NCBI RefSeq assembly: GCF_002810445.1
Contig: NZ_NEXS01000003.1
Location: 310,001 to 374,000, forward strand
Source of the DNA: Advenella sp. S44
Lineage (GTDB): Bacteria; Pseudomonadota; Gammaproteobacteria; Burkholderiales; Burkholderiaceae_B
Length of the DNA stretch: 64,000 nucleotides
Direction: 5' to 3'
Under the pieces are notes generated by a model. The model searched no databases. It saw only the letters and a program-made list of their open reading frames with translations, and was not told where the DNA came from. This document shows positions 8,200 to 17,019 of this stretch, one piece after another. Every line of letters starts with the position of its first letter. The first letter of the stretch is position 1. Position numbers and translations under genes: made by a program.

Positions 8200-9501
8200 A
8201 TGCCCGATAAGATCGAATTGATCGCAACGGTGCTGTTTGCGATCGCGATTGTGCACACTTTTTCGGTGCCGTATTTTGCCAGGAAGGCACATCAGGGCGG
8301 ACCTCACTCAGGCTTGTGGCATGCCTTTTCCGAAGTCGAGGCGGTATTCGGCTTATGGGCCGCCGTTCTGATCATCTTCATGGGTGTGACCGGCGGGCTC
8401 GATAGTGCTGTCAAATACATGGACAGCCGCAATTTTACAGAACCGCTGTTTGTGTTTGCCATTATGGTGGTGGCTGCCAGCAGGCCCATTCTTGTGATGG
8501 TCGGTACAACGGTACGCTATCTGGCGCAGGTGGTGCCGTTGCATACTTCAATTGCCACTTTCCTGCTGACGCTGACCCTGGTGCCGCTGGCGGGTTCATT
8601 TATTACCGAACCGGCAGCCATGACGCTGGCGGCTCTGCTACTTAAGCGTTCGTTTTTTGATCATAGCAGTCACACCCGGTTCAAGTATATGACCGTCGGT
8701 GTGCTGTTTGTCAATATTTCCATCGGCGGGGTGCTCACTTCGTATGCAGCCCCTCCTGTGCTGATGGTGTCCGGTACATTCGGTTGGGATACCGTCTACA
8801 TGGCAAGCCATTTTGGCTGGAAAGCCGCCATCGCGGTCTTGATCAACGCCGGAGTGCTTACCTTTCTGATGCGCAACGAGCTTTTGGCCGCCGGCGAGCA
8901 TGCCTGTGAACAGACTCGCAACGACAGCGAGTCGCGCAGGCCGTTGCCGCGCATCGTGATTCTGATTCATCTGGCCTTCCTGGCAAGTATTGTGGTGTTT
9001 GCACACCATCCGGCCGTGTTTATCGGGTTGATGATGCTGTTTGTCGGATATTGCACCGCGTATGAACACTATCAGGACAAGCTGATGATCAAAGAGGCGT
9101 TGATGGTCGCATTCTTTCTGGCAGGTCTTATCGTGCTGGGTGGGTTGCAGCAATGGTGGCTGCAGGACCTGCTGGCTGGCTTGTCGCCCGATCTGCTGTA
9201 TTGGGGCGCCACTGCATTGACCGCCATTACCGACAATGCTGCGCTGACTTATCTGGGCTCATTGGTGGAGGGCACCAACGAGGTCTGGCGCTATATGCTT
9301 GTTGCCGGTGCGGTGACGGGCGGGGGCCTGACCGTTATTGCCAATGCGCCGAATCCGGCCGGGTTTTCCATCCTGAAATCTTGTTTTCCCGACGAGGCGA
9401 TCTCGCCCAAATACCTGTTTTTGGCGGCGCTGATTCCCACGCTGGTCGCGGCGGCGATGTTTTTGCTGCCCGTGCAACTTCTGGGAAATACAGGCCTGTG
9501 A
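8200..9501 (+). CDS. Putative Na+/H+ antiporter-type membrane protein
   Basis: A 433-residue, very hydrophobic protein with about ten to twelve predicted membrane segments. It resembles the family annotated as putative Na+/H+ antiporters (Pfam PF07399, named from memory). Conserved-looking polar positions within membrane segments include FITEPAAMTLAALLL and TAITDNAALTYLGSL; both have an acidic residue in a helix near small residues, as expected for ion transport. The start at ATG 8200 is preceded by AAGGATAATA, a good ribosome-binding site. A compact hairpin with a T-run follows the stop codon, so it is probably a single-gene unit. The transported ion has not been established from the sequence. 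Confidence 0.75.
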   Translation: MPDKIELIATVLFAIAIVHTFSVPYFARKAHQGGPHSGLWHAFSEVEAVFGLWAAVLIIFMGVTGGLDSAVKYMDSRNFTEPLFVFAIMVVAASRPILVMVGTTVRYLAQVVPLHTSIATFLLTLTLVPLAGSFITEPAAMTLAALLLKRSFFDHSSHTRFKYMTVGVLFVNISIGGVLTSYAAPPVLMVSGTFGWDTVYMASHFGWKAAIAVLINAGVLTFLMRNELLAAGEHACEQTRNDSESRRPLPRIVILIHLAFLASIVVFAHHPAVFIGLMMLFVGYCTAYEHYQDKLMIKEALMVAFFLAGLIVLGGLQQWWLQDLLAGLSPDLLYWGATALTAITDNAALTYLGSLVEGTNEVWRYMLVAGAVTGGGLTVIANAPNPAGFSILKSCFPDEAISPKYLFLAALIPTLVAAAMFLLPVQLLGNTGL

Positions 9502-9527
9502 ATTGCGATAAAATAAGGGGTTAATTT

Positions 9528-9549
9528 GGGGATAAGTCCCCGCTTTTTT
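9528..9549 (+). terminator. Intrinsic terminator after the antiporter-like gene
   Basis: GGGGA, loop TAAG, TCCCC, then GC and six T residues. It begins about 27 bp after the stop codon at 9501 and 41 bp before the fmdB start, separating the two transcription units. Confidence 0.8.
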
Positions 9550-9589
9550 GGGTAAAATCCCGTTCACCTCTGTTTTTTGCGAGTTCGTT

Positions 9590-9889
9590 GTGCCTATTTA
9601 TGCGTATAAATGCAGCGCCTGCGGCCATGCCAAAGATGTGCTGCAAAAAATGTCCGATGCGCCACTGGTCGCCTGTCCCGAGTGTGGTCAGAGTGCGTTT
9701 TCCAAGCAGGTTACTGCGGCCGGTTTTCAGCTAAAAGGTTCTGGCTGGTACGTAACCGATTTTCGCGGTGGCGGGGCCAATGGCGCCGGCAATGCCGCGG
9801 GCAAGCCGGAGACCGGCAGCGCCGGACAGAGCGCGCCCGCTGCAGCAACAACACCAGCACCACCCTCATCTGAAGGCAGCGCGGCGTAA
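9590..9889 (+). CDS. FmdB-family zinc-ribbon protein
   Basis: Small protein of 99 residues. It has an N-terminal zinc ribbon of the FmdB regulatory family, starting [20 protein letters not shown] and followed by CPECGQ, which gives two CxxC pairs at about residues 8-11 and 31-34. The rest is a Gly/Ala/Pro-rich disordered tail. GTG 9590 is chosen because FmdB proteins almost always start MPIYEY or similar; the frame is open upstream to 9548 without family resemblance. In betaproteobacteria this gene commonly precedes aspS, as here. The function is unknown; the name comes from a distant relative in a formamidase cluster. Confidence 0.88.
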   Translation: MPIYAYKCSACGHAKDVLQKMSDAPLVACPECGQSAFSKQVTAAGFQLKGSGWYVTDFRGGGANGAGNAAGKPETGSAGQSAPAAATTPAPPSSEGSAA

Positions 9890-9977
9890 TTTGCCGTCTG
9901 CCAGCGGCGACGCGGTGTTTTTGACCTGCGTCGCTTCAAGCGTTTACACAAAATCAAAGAATTTCGGAGCATTTTTC

Positions 9978-11771
9978 ATGCGTACCTGCTACACCGGTCA
10001 AGTCAGCCTTGATCAGCTGGATCAAACAGTCACCCTTTTCGGTTGGGTGCATCGCCGCCGCGATCATGGGGGCGTGATCTTCATTGATCTGCGTGATCGT
10101 GAAGGCATCGCACAAATTGTGTTCGATCCTGATAATGCGCAGGCGTTTGCAACCGCGGAAAGCATCCGCAATGAATATTGCATTCGTATTACCGGTCTGG
10201 TGCGCCGCCGCCCTGAAGGCACAACTAACCAGGAACTGGTTTCCGGTGAAATTGAAGTGTTGTGCCGGGAAGTCGAAGTGCTTAACGCCTCGGTCACGCC
10301 GCCGTTCCAGCTTGACGATGAAAACCTGTCTGAAACTACACGTCTGACGCATCGCGTGCTGGATCTGCGTCGTCCGCAAATGCAGCGCAATCTCATGCTG
10401 CGCTATCGTGTCTCCATTGAAGTGCGCAAATTCCTTGATGAGTTGGGCTTTATCGATATCGAGACGCCCATGCTGACCAAGAGCACGCCCGAAGGTGCGC
10501 GCGACTACCTGGTGCCATCGCGGGTGCATGACGGACAATTTTTTGCCCTGCCGCAGTCTCCACAACTGTTCAAGCAAATGCTGATGGTGGCCGGCTTCGA
10601 TCGCTACTATCAGATTGTCAAATGCTTCCGCGATGAAGACTTGCGCGCGGATCGCCAGCCCGAATTTACTCAGATCGATTGCGAAACATCATTCCTGAAT
10701 GAAGAAGAGATCCGTGAAATCTTTGAAGGCATGGTGCGTCATGTGTTCAAGCAAGTGCAGGACGTTGAGCTGGACGCAAGCTTTCCGATTATGAGCTGGG
10801 ACGAGGCCATGCGTCGTTTCGGTTCGGATAAGCCGGACATGCGCGTCAAACTTGAATTTACCGAACTGACCGATGTCATGAAAGACGTCGAATTCAAAGT
10901 CTTTTCCGCGGCCGCTGCACAGCCGGGCGGACGCGTGGTTGCGCTGCGCGTGCCAGGCGGCGCCGAGTTGTCACGCAAGGAAATTGATGACTACACGCAG
11001 TTCGTCAGTATTTATGGCGCACGAGGCCTGGCGTGGATTAAAGTGAATGACCCGGCCAAGGGGCGTGAAGGCCTGCAATCTCCGATTGTCAAAAACCTGC
11101 ATGACGCTGCCATTGCCGAAATCCTGCAGCGTTCAGGCGCAGCCGCGGGCGACATTATTTTCTTTGGCGCCGACAAGGCCAGGGTCGTTAATGATGCCAT
11201 GGGCGCCTTGCGTGTGAAGCTGGGCCACAGTGACTTTGCCAGGTCCACGGGCTTGTTCGAAGACTCCTGGAAGCCATTGTGGGTCGTTGATTTCCCAATG
11301 TTCGAGTACGACGAAGAAGAGGGTCGCTATTTCGCTGCCCATCACCCGTTCACCAGTCCAAAAGATGGTCACGAGGATTTCCTCACAACCGATCCTTCCA
11401 AAGCCTACGCCAAGGCTTACGACCTGGTGCTCAATGGCTGGGAAATCGGTGGCGGCTCGGTCCGTATTCATCGGGAGGAAGTGCAAAGCAAAGTATTCCG
11501 TGCGCTCAATATCAGCGACGAAGAAGCCCGTGCCAAATTCGGGTTTCTGCTAGATGCCCTGCAGTATGGCGCGCCGCCGCACGGCGGCCTGGCTTTGGGA
11601 CTGGATCGCCTGGTTACCCTGATGGCTGGTGCCGAATCCATCCGGGATGTGATTGCGTTCCCCAAAACGCAGCGGGCTCAGTGTCTGCTTACGCAGGCGC
11701 CGTCACCGGTTGACGAAAAGCAGTTGCGTGAATTGCATATTCGTTTGCGCAGCAAAACAGTCGTCGAATAA
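9978..11771 (+). CDS. aspS: Aspartyl-tRNA synthetase
   Basis: Charges tRNA-Asp with aspartate; class II synthetase of 597 residues, the bacterial-type length. An OB-fold anticodon-binding domain comes first ([23 protein letters not shown]). Class II motif 2 appears as [17 protein letters not shown], motif 3 as GLALGLDRL, and the bacterial GAD insertion lies between. ATG 9978 has a GGAG ribosome-binding site seven bases upstream. It follows fmdB by about 90 bp and ends in a strong terminator. Whether it also charges tRNA-Asn (the non-discriminating form, common where AsnRS is absent) cannot be decided here. Confidence 0.97.
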   Translation: MRTCYTGQVSLDQLDQTVTLFGWVHRRRDHGGVIFIDLRDREGIAQIVFDPDNAQAFATAESIRNEYCIRITGLVRRRPEGTTNQELVSGEIEVLCREVEVLNASVTPPFQLDDENLSETTRLTHRVLDLRRPQMQRNLMLRYRVSIEVRKFLDELGFIDIETPMLTKSTPEGARDYLVPSRVHDGQFFALPQSPQLFKQMLMVAGFDRYYQIVKCFRDEDLRADRQPEFTQIDCETSFLNEEEIREIFEGMVRHVFKQVQDVELDASFPIMSWDEAMRRFGSDKPDMRVKLEFTELTDVMKDVEFKVFSAAAAQPGGRVVALRVPGGAELSRKEIDDYTQFVSIYGARGLAWIKVNDPAKGREGLQSPIVKNLHDAAIAEILQRSGAAAGDIIFFGADKARVVNDAMGALRVKLGHSDFARSTGLFEDSWKPLWVVDFPMFEYDEEEGRYFAAHHPFTSPKDGHEDFLTTDPSKAYAKAYDLVLNGWEIGGGSVRIHREEVQSKVFRALNISDEEARAKFGFLLDALQYGAPPHGGLALGLDRLVTLMAGAESIRDVIAFPKTQRAQCLLTQAPSPVDEKQLRELHIRLRSKTVVE

Positions 11772-11772
11772 C

Positions 11773-11806
11773 AAAAAAAGCCAGAACATGTTTCTGGCTT
11801 TTTTTT
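11773..11806 (+). terminator. Strong intrinsic terminator after aspS
   Basis: A-run, GCCAGAA, loop CATGT, TTCTGGC, then eight T residues. The stem starts 9 bp after the aspS stop codon. The flanking A- and T-runs extend the pairing and would also allow termination in the reverse direction. Confidence 0.93.
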
Positions 11807-11862
11807 GCGCGCGATTGTCGGGTGAATGCGATATGCACGGCATGCATTTGCTGTGGCAGGAC

Positions 11863-11868
11863 TATAAT
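11863..11868 (+). promoter_or_regulatory. Candidate -10 box for the 3-hydroxybutyrate dehydrogenase operon
   Basis: A perfect TATAAT lies 111 bp before the start codon at 11979, just after the aspS terminator. No good -35 box is found at 17 bp, so activation by a regulator is possible. The presumed leader contains TTACCG-AGCCAGG-CGGTAA (11900-11918) flanked by T6 and A7, an AT-flanked hairpin. Confidence 0.4.
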
Positions 11869-11978
11869 TTCGCTATCTTGCTGTCAGGTTTCTTTTTTGT
11901 TACCGAGCCAGGCGGTAAAAAAACATGCATTCGGGTACGATCACCCGCAAACCGTTCATTGAATTCAGGAGAGACGTT

Positions 11979-12776
11979 ATGACGACCGAAATACAGACCT
12001 CGCTCGCGGGCAAAGTTGCATTGGTAACTGGCGCAGCCAGTGGGCTGGGCAAGGAAATTGCCGGGACTTATGCCAGGGCCGGCGCGGCGGTGGGCATTGC
12101 CGACCTGAATCTGGACGGCGCCAATCAGGTGGCCGATGAGATCAATGCGGCTGGCGGCAAAGCTTTCGGAATCGCCATGGATGTGACCGATGAGGCACAG
12201 GTGAACAAGGGCGTGGACGATCTGGTGGCCCAGTTCGGCGCACTGGACATTCTGGTCTCAAATGCCGGTATCCAGACGATCGAATCGATCGACAAGTTTG
12301 AGTATGCAAAATGGAAAAAGATGCTGGCCATTCATCTGGACGGCGCGTTCCTGACAACCAAGGCGGCCCTGCAGCATATGTATAAGGCGAAAAAAGGCGT
12401 GGTTATTTACATGGGATCGGTTCATTCCCATGAGGCTTCGAAACTGAAGGCGCCTTATGTGACTGCAAAGCATGGGCTGCTAGGCCTGGCCAGAGTGCTG
12501 GCCAAAGAGGGCGCAGCCCATAATGTTCGTTCACATGTGATTTGCCCCGGTTTCGTGCGCACGCCCATCGTGGAAAGGCAGATTCCTGAGCAGGCGAAGG
12601 AATTGGGTATATCTGAAGAAGAGGTCGTCAAGAACGTGATGCTGGCCGGTACGGTAGATGGCGAATTTACAACGCCCCAGGATATCGCGCAAACAGCCCT
12701 GTTTCTGGCCGCTTTCCCCAACAATGCGCTGACTGGCCAATCGGTCGTGGTCAGCCACGGCTGGTTTATGCAATAA
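11979..12776 (+). CDS. D-3-hydroxybutyrate dehydrogenase, short-chain dehydrogenase/reductase
   Basis: Interconverts (R)-3-hydroxybutyrate and acetoacetate with NAD, the last step of poly-3-hydroxybutyrate use. The 265-residue protein shows the SDR signature: TGAASGLG at residues 17-24, NAG at 95-97, and the catalytic Ser147, Tyr160 and Lys164 (YVTAK). Its C-terminal section ([20 protein letters not shown], ending SHGWFMQ) resembles known 3-hydroxybutyrate dehydrogenases of Cupriavidus and Pseudomonas type, from memory. ATG 11979 follows a clear GGAGAG ribosome-binding site. The patatin-like gene begins 11 bp after its stop, so the two are probably one operon. Confidence 0.88.
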   Translation: MTTEIQTSLAGKVALVTGAASGLGKEIAGTYARAGAAVGIADLNLDGANQVADEINAAGGKAFGIAMDVTDEAQVNKGVDDLVAQFGALDILVSNAGIQTIESIDKFEYAKWKKMLAIHLDGAFLTTKAALQHMYKAKKGVVIYMGSVHSHEASKLKAPYVTAKHGLLGLARVLAKEGAAHNVRSHVICPGFVRTPIVERQIPEQAKELGISEEEVVKNVMLAGTVDGEFTTPQDIAQTALFLAAFPNNALTGQSVVVSHGWFMQ

Positions 12777-12787
12777 GGCGAAGTCAC

Positions 12788-13957
12788 ATGGTCCAGTTGC
12801 CCGAATACGAGCGAATTGCACTGGTTTTGCAGGGCGGCGGCGCACTTGGCGCCTATCAGGCGGGTGTGTTCGAAGGTCTGGAACAGGCAGGGATAGAGCC
12901 GAACTGGATTTCTGGCATTTCCATTGGCGCACTCAATACCGCAATCATTGCCGGCAACCCGCCAGGCGAACGCGCTCAGCGGCTGCGGGAGTTCTGGGAT
13001 ACCATCTGCCAGTCCAATACCGGTTTTGGCATGGTGCCGTGGCTGGAACAAAGCCTGTTTCGGCTGAACGACCTGACGCGCAGCGGCCTGTCAGCCATGT
13101 ACGGCATGTCGGCCATGATGGACGGGCAAAAGGGGTTTTTCACTCCGCGGTTTCCACCGCCCTCGCTGTATACGCCAGGCAGCGTCGAGCATACCGGATT
13201 TTACGACATGGCACCGCTGCGCGCGACGTTGGAGCGGCTGTGTGATTTCGATCTCATCAACGAAGGACATTTGAACGTGTCGGTTGGCGCCGTGAACGTG
13301 CGCACCGGCAACTTCACTTACTTCTGTAATGACAGGCATCGTCTGACGCCGGAGCATTTCATGGCATCGGGCGCATTGCCGCCGGCCTTTGCGCCAGTTC
13401 ATATCGACGGCGAGTACTATTGGGATGGCGGCATCATGTCTAATACGCCGCTGGGTTATGTGCTGGACGCGCAGGTGAACGCCGACACTCTGGTTTTTCA
13501 GGTTGATTTATGGAGCGCCCGGGGGCATGTGCCCGACAATATGATGCAGGTCTACGACCGGGTCAAGGAAATCCAGTATTCAAGCCGCACCAGACTGGTG
13601 ACCAATCAATGGGCGCGCATGCAGCGCATGCGCGGCGTCATGGCCAAAGTGCTTGAACAGTTGCCTGACAAGCACACGCTCGATAGCGATACCCTGGAAA
13701 CGGCGCGGGCGATAGCCGACAGCAAGCATTGCAATGTGATCCAGCTTATATATCGTGATCGTGAGTACGAGTCCTTCAATAAGGATTATCAGTTCGGGAT
13801 AAGCGCGATGCGCGACCATTGGAAATCCGGGCTCAAGGACATTCGCAATACACTGTCGCATCCGGAATATCTGGCTATGCCCGACAATGACATTTCATTT
13901 GTGACGCATGACATTCATCGCAATCAGAGTCAAGCGCGTTCCCGCCGGCAATTTTAA
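12788..13957 (+). CDS. Patatin-like phospholipase/lipid hydrolase
   Basis: A 389-residue protein with the patatin Ser-Asp catalytic dyad. The oxyanion loop is QGGGALGAYQ (residues 15-24), the nucleophile is Ser45 in GISIG, and the catalytic Asp is 213 in YWDGG. The C-terminal third resembles the extra domain of bacterial DUF3734 patatins. There is no signal peptide, so it is probably cytosolic. It is 11 bp downstream of 3-hydroxybutyrate dehydrogenase; the same pairing is common in Burkholderiales (recalled), which suggests a link to PHB or acyl-ester turnover, but the substrate is unknown. Confidence 0.88.
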   Translation: MVQLPEYERIALVLQGGGALGAYQAGVFEGLEQAGIEPNWISGISIGALNTAIIAGNPPGERAQRLREFWDTICQSNTGFGMVPWLEQSLFRLNDLTRSGLSAMYGMSAMMDGQKGFFTPRFPPPSLYTPGSVEHTGFYDMAPLRATLERLCDFDLINEGHLNVSVGAVNVRTGNFTYFCNDRHRLTPEHFMASGALPPAFAPVHIDGEYYWDGGIMSNTPLGYVLDAQVNADTLVFQVDLWSARGHVPDNMMQVYDRVKEIQYSSRTRLVTNQWARMQRMRGVMAKVLEQLPDKHTLDSDTLETARAIADSKHCNVIQLIYRDREYESFNKDYQFGISAMRDHWKSGLKDIRNTLSHPEYLAMPDNDISFVTHDIHRNQSQARSRRQF

Positions 13958-14097
13958 GCGAGGCGAGTGTTTGGGCAGATAATGACGATTGGTTTCGGTT
14001 GACGCTAACCAACCAGAAGCCCTTGGAGTTTCCTCTTAGCGGATGTAGCTCATATCCACGTAAGTCCATATCTGACGGCGCTTGAATCTTGCCCCCC

Positions 14098-14970
14098 TTA
14101 CTCTTGCGCAAACGTATTGCACTGCTTCATATCGCCACTGCTCAGGCCGCGCTTGAACCAGCTCATGCGCTGTTGCGACGATCCGTGGGTAAAGGAGTCG
14201 GGCACGACATAGCCCTGCGCCTGTTTCTGAATGTGATCGTCGCCCACGGCAGCAGCGGCGTTCATGGCCTCTTCAATATCGCCATCTTCAATAATGGTGC
14301 CGTCTTTTTGCAGTTCATGCGCCCAGATACCGGCAAAGCAGTCTGCCTGCAGTTCGACGCGCACCGACAGGTCGTTGGCCTGACGCTCGTTCATTGAACT
14401 GCGTGCCTGGGCCATTTTGTCCATCACACCCAGCAGATTCTGTACATGATGGCCCACCTCGTGGGCGAGCACATAGCCCTGCGCAAAGTCACCCTGTACG
14501 CCCATCTGCGCGCCCATTTGATGAAAAAAGCTCATGTCCAGATAAACTTTACGGTCGGCGGGGCAATAAAACGGACCCATCGCCGCCTGGCCGACACCGC
14601 AGGCCGAGCGGGTAGCGCCCGAGTAGAGCACCAACGCGGGATCCTGGTACGTGCCGCCATTCTGCCTGAATATGTCAGACCAGACGGTTTCGGTCGTTTT
14701 AAGTACCTTGGAGATAAAGACTTTGTCTTTATCACTGGCAACCGACTGGCCCGACTGTGACTGCCCGACCGGCTCCTGCTGCAGGATATCGCCACCACTC
14801 AGAATGGCCATCGGATTGATGCCCAGGAAGTACCAGGCAGCCAGCGCGATGACGATCGTCCCGACGCCGATTTTGCCGCCGCCAAGCCGCATGCCGCGGC
14901 CCCAGCCGGGCCCGCCGGATCGGCGCCGGTCTTCCACATTGCTGCTTTGTTCCTGATCGTCTAATCGCAT
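14098..14970 (-). CDS. ypfJ: Neutral zinc metallopeptidase, YpfJ family
   Basis: A 290-residue protein of the putative neutral zinc metallopeptidase family (PF04228). A charged, Gly/Arg-rich N-terminus is followed by one membrane segment at about residues 33-52, which anchors a periplasmic domain. That domain has the zinc motif HEVGHHVQNLLG, with His170, Glu171 and His174. ATG 14970 is preceded on its strand by AGAGGGA, a good ribosome-binding site. It is convergent with the patatin gene. The physiological substrate is unknown for the family. Confidence 0.9.
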   Translation of the reverse strand: MRLDDQEQSSNVEDRRRSGGPGWGRGMRLGGGKIGVGTIVIALAAWYFLGINPMAILSGGDILQQEPVGQSQSGQSVASDKDKVFISKVLKTTETVWSDIFRQNGGTYQDPALVLYSGATRSACGVGQAAMGPFYCPADRKVYLDMSFFHQMGAQMGVQGDFAQGYVLAHEVGHHVQNLLGVMDKMAQARSSMNERQANDLSVRVELQADCFAGIWAHELQKDGTIIEDGDIEEAMNAAAAVGDDHIQKQAQGYVVPDSFTHGSSQQRMSWFKRGLSSGDMKQCNTFAQE

Positions 14971-15322
14971 ATTGATGATCCCTCTTGTGCAAATCTGCCA
15001 TAAAAACAGCAGGTTGTTTTTTTATTTGAAATGAGTATGACTGCGTCCTGATTTTATACGGTAACCATGCGCCGCTTGCGGCAATTGGCGTAACCGGATG
15101 CAAGATCTACATTCCGGATGAAATCCCCCCAAGAACCCGGTTAGCATTCTTTTGCGGGTTTTCACGATTAAAATAGGGCTATGAAAAATAAGTTGAATCC
15201 TGTTGTTTCAGGTGCGCTGCAAGTCGCCGGCGCCAATGCTGGGGAGGGCGCTTGCCCATACGCCCACACGCTGCTGCCCGCTATCGGAATGCCCGTCCAT
15301 TGCAGTGAGGGCCGCCGCGATC
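14971..15322. other. 352-bp gap between ypfJ and the site-2-protease homologue
   Basis: Divergent intergenic region. It is AT-rich next to ypfJ and GC-rich from about 15190. A weak hairpin AACCCG (15134-15139) / CGGGTT (15155-15160) is followed by TTTC. A 49-codon frame from ATG 15181 overlaps the next gene and resembles nothing I know, so it is not called. The stretch 15203-15322 is also open in the frame of the downstream gene, but the conserved protein begins at 15323. Confidence 0.5.
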
Positions 15323-15964
15323 ATGGCTGACATTATTCGTGCCATAACCATTTACGCGATTCCGCTGATTTTCGCCATTACGCTGGCCGAAGCGGCACGC
15401 GGTTTTGTTGCTCACAAGCTGGGCGATCGCACTGCGCTGATGCTGGGTCGCCTTACCCTGAATCCTGCCAGGCATATCGATCCTATCGGCACGATATTGG
15501 TGCCACTGCTCTTGATCGCCGCCAATCCGGGGTTTGTTATTGGATGGCCCAAGCCGATTCCTGTGAACGAGTCCCAATTTGCCAATCCCAAGCGCGACAG
15601 TATCCTGCTCGCGCTGGCCAGGCCGGTTTCCAATCTGCTGATGGGGATACTGTGGGTGATCACTGCACGTGTGCTGCTTGGCTTGGGCTTGTTCGACAGT
15701 TACTGGTGGAAGGTGGCGATTGCGGGCTTTACTCTGAATATATTCCTGATGGTCTTTAATCTGTTGCCCATTCCTCCGATGGACGGCAGCCGGATCATCG
15801 CGGGCTTTTTGCCTGCAAGACTGGCCATCCCGTACCAGCGACTTGAGCCTTACGGTTTTTTCATTGTGCTTGGACTGATTTTCCTTGGACTGTTGCAGGC
15901 TGTGCTGTTACCGGTAGTCAGCGTCGTGCTGGCGTTGCTTGGACGCCTGTTTCTGTTCGGATAA
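15323..15964 (+). CDS. Site-2-protease family membrane protein lacking the HExxH zinc motif
   Basis: A 213-residue integral membrane protein with the fold of the short bacterial site-2 proteases related to M50 and RseP. Family landmarks are present: TLNPARHIDPIGTILVP, GWPKPIPVN, and the third-ligand motif NLLPIPPMDGSRI. The first motif, normally HExxH in ITLHEAAHG, reads ITLAEAARG here (codons GCC GAA GCG GCA CGC). Both zinc-binding histidines are therefore replaced while the Glu is kept. Zinc binding and proteolysis are doubtful, so it may act as a pseudoprotease or chaperone. ATG 15323 starts the conserved membrane segment. The EEP-family gene follows 9 bp downstream, so they are probably cotranscribed. 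Confidence 0.82.
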   Translation: MADIIRAITIYAIPLIFAITLAEAARGFVAHKLGDRTALMLGRLTLNPARHIDPIGTILVPLLLIAANPGFVIGWPKPIPVNESQFANPKRDSILLALARPVSNLLMGILWVITARVLLGLGLFDSYWWKVAIAGFTLNIFLMVFNLLPIPPMDGSRIIAGFLPARLAIPYQRLEPYGFFIVLGLIFLGLLQAVLLPVVSVVLALLGRLFLFG

Positions 15965-15973
15965 TAACAAATC

Positions 15974-16783
15974 ATGACCACACTTAAAGTTGTCAGCTAT
16001 AACATTCACAAAGGCAAGTCGGCATTTGGCAAGCGCGAGTCGCTGGCCGATCTGCAGTCGGGCCTGACGCAATTGGGTGCCGATCTGGTATTTCTGCAGG
16101 AAGTGCAAGGCCGCAATAGCCGGATTGAATCGCTGCATGCGCAGCCGGACATGCTGGCAAATCATCTGTCCATGGATGTGTGCTACGGCTGCAACGCCGT
16201 ACGCACCGATACCGACCACGGTAATGCGCTGTTGTCGCGGTTTCGTATCCTGAGCCACGAAAATGAAGATATTTCCGATCACCGCATGGAACAGCGTGGC
16301 GTGCTGCATGCACGTGTGGAAATCGACGGCAAAATGGTTCACTGTTTTGTCGCCCATCTCGGATTGTTTGCCGGCAGTCGCGGGCGCCAGGTTATTGCCA
16401 TTATCGAGCGCATCAAGCGGATGGTGCCGGACAATGAGCCGCTTATCCTGGCGGGCGACTTCAACGACTGGAACGAAAAGCTGGCGCCTTATTTCGATCA
16501 TGAACTAGGCCTGCACGAAGTGTTTGCCAACAGCCCGCTACGCATTGATAACGAGTTGCCGCGCCTGAAAACGTCGCTGCGCAGCATGATGAATGGACGC
16601 GGCCTGCTGTCGGTGGATCAGCTTGCGCCGCCTCGCACCTTTCCCGCCGTGTTTCCGTGGCTGCGCCTGGATCGCATGTATCAGCGCGGATTTACCATCC
16701 TGTCGGCGCAGGTGCTAAAGGGGCGGCCCTGGGCGCGCATTTCCGATCATGCGCCGATTCTGGCCGAACTGGAACTGGCGTAA
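15974..16783 (+). CDS. Endonuclease/exonuclease/phosphatase (EEP) family hydrolase
   Basis: A 269-residue soluble protein of the EEP superfamily, Mg-dependent phosphodiester or phosphomonoester hydrolases. Catalytic motifs appear in the usual order: SYNIHKG near the N-terminus, FLQEVQ with the metal-binding Glu, LAGDFNDW, and ISDHAPILAEL at the end. No signal peptide is seen. It starts 9 bp after the site-2-protease homologue and probably shares its transcript. The substrate may be a nucleic acid, a phospholipid or an inositol phosphate; the sequence alone does not say. Confidence 0.88.
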   Translation: MTTLKVVSYNIHKGKSAFGKRESLADLQSGLTQLGADLVFLQEVQGRNSRIESLHAQPDMLANHLSMDVCYGCNAVRTDTDHGNALLSRFRILSHENEDISDHRMEQRGVLHARVEIDGKMVHCFVAHLGLFAGSRGRQVIAIIERIKRMVPDNEPLILAGDFNDWNEKLAPYFDHELGLHEVFANSPLRIDNELPRLKTSLRSMMNGRGLLSVDQLAPPRTFPAVFPWLRLDRMYQRGFTILSAQVLKGRPWARISDHAPILAELELA

Positions 16784-17019
16784 ATGGACTTGCCTGGCAA
16801 TGAACCTGGCCTGCTCGTCGCTTGTGCGCGGGAACGCAGCGCCTTTGGGCAAATTCGCAAGCAAGCTGGGGCCGTTCTTCGCTACAATAGCGACCAATGT
16901 TCGGCGTTTGCCCGGGGTGGTCGGCCCAAAGTGTCCGCCGCCTGTCTTTACCCCTTAAGGACGCACCCAGTGACCCGGTGGCAGACCTTCGGGCAGTTCA
17001 CAGTACGATAATCGCCAAG

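Noticed and set aside
13980-14010. TTGGTT/AACCAA hairpin between the patatin and ypfJ genes
   Set aside because: A six-pair weak stem with a 12-base loop and no T-run; not credible as a terminator.
15181-15330. 49-codon frame starting ATGAAAAATAAG ahead of the site-2-protease homologue
   Set aside because: It overlaps the next start out of frame, the peptide resembles nothing known, and no ribosome-binding site precedes it.
16784-17011. 75-codon frame between the EEP gene and waaC
   Set aside because: Composition is shared with the surrounding non-coding stretch, no family is recognised, and it runs up to the waaC start without coupling.
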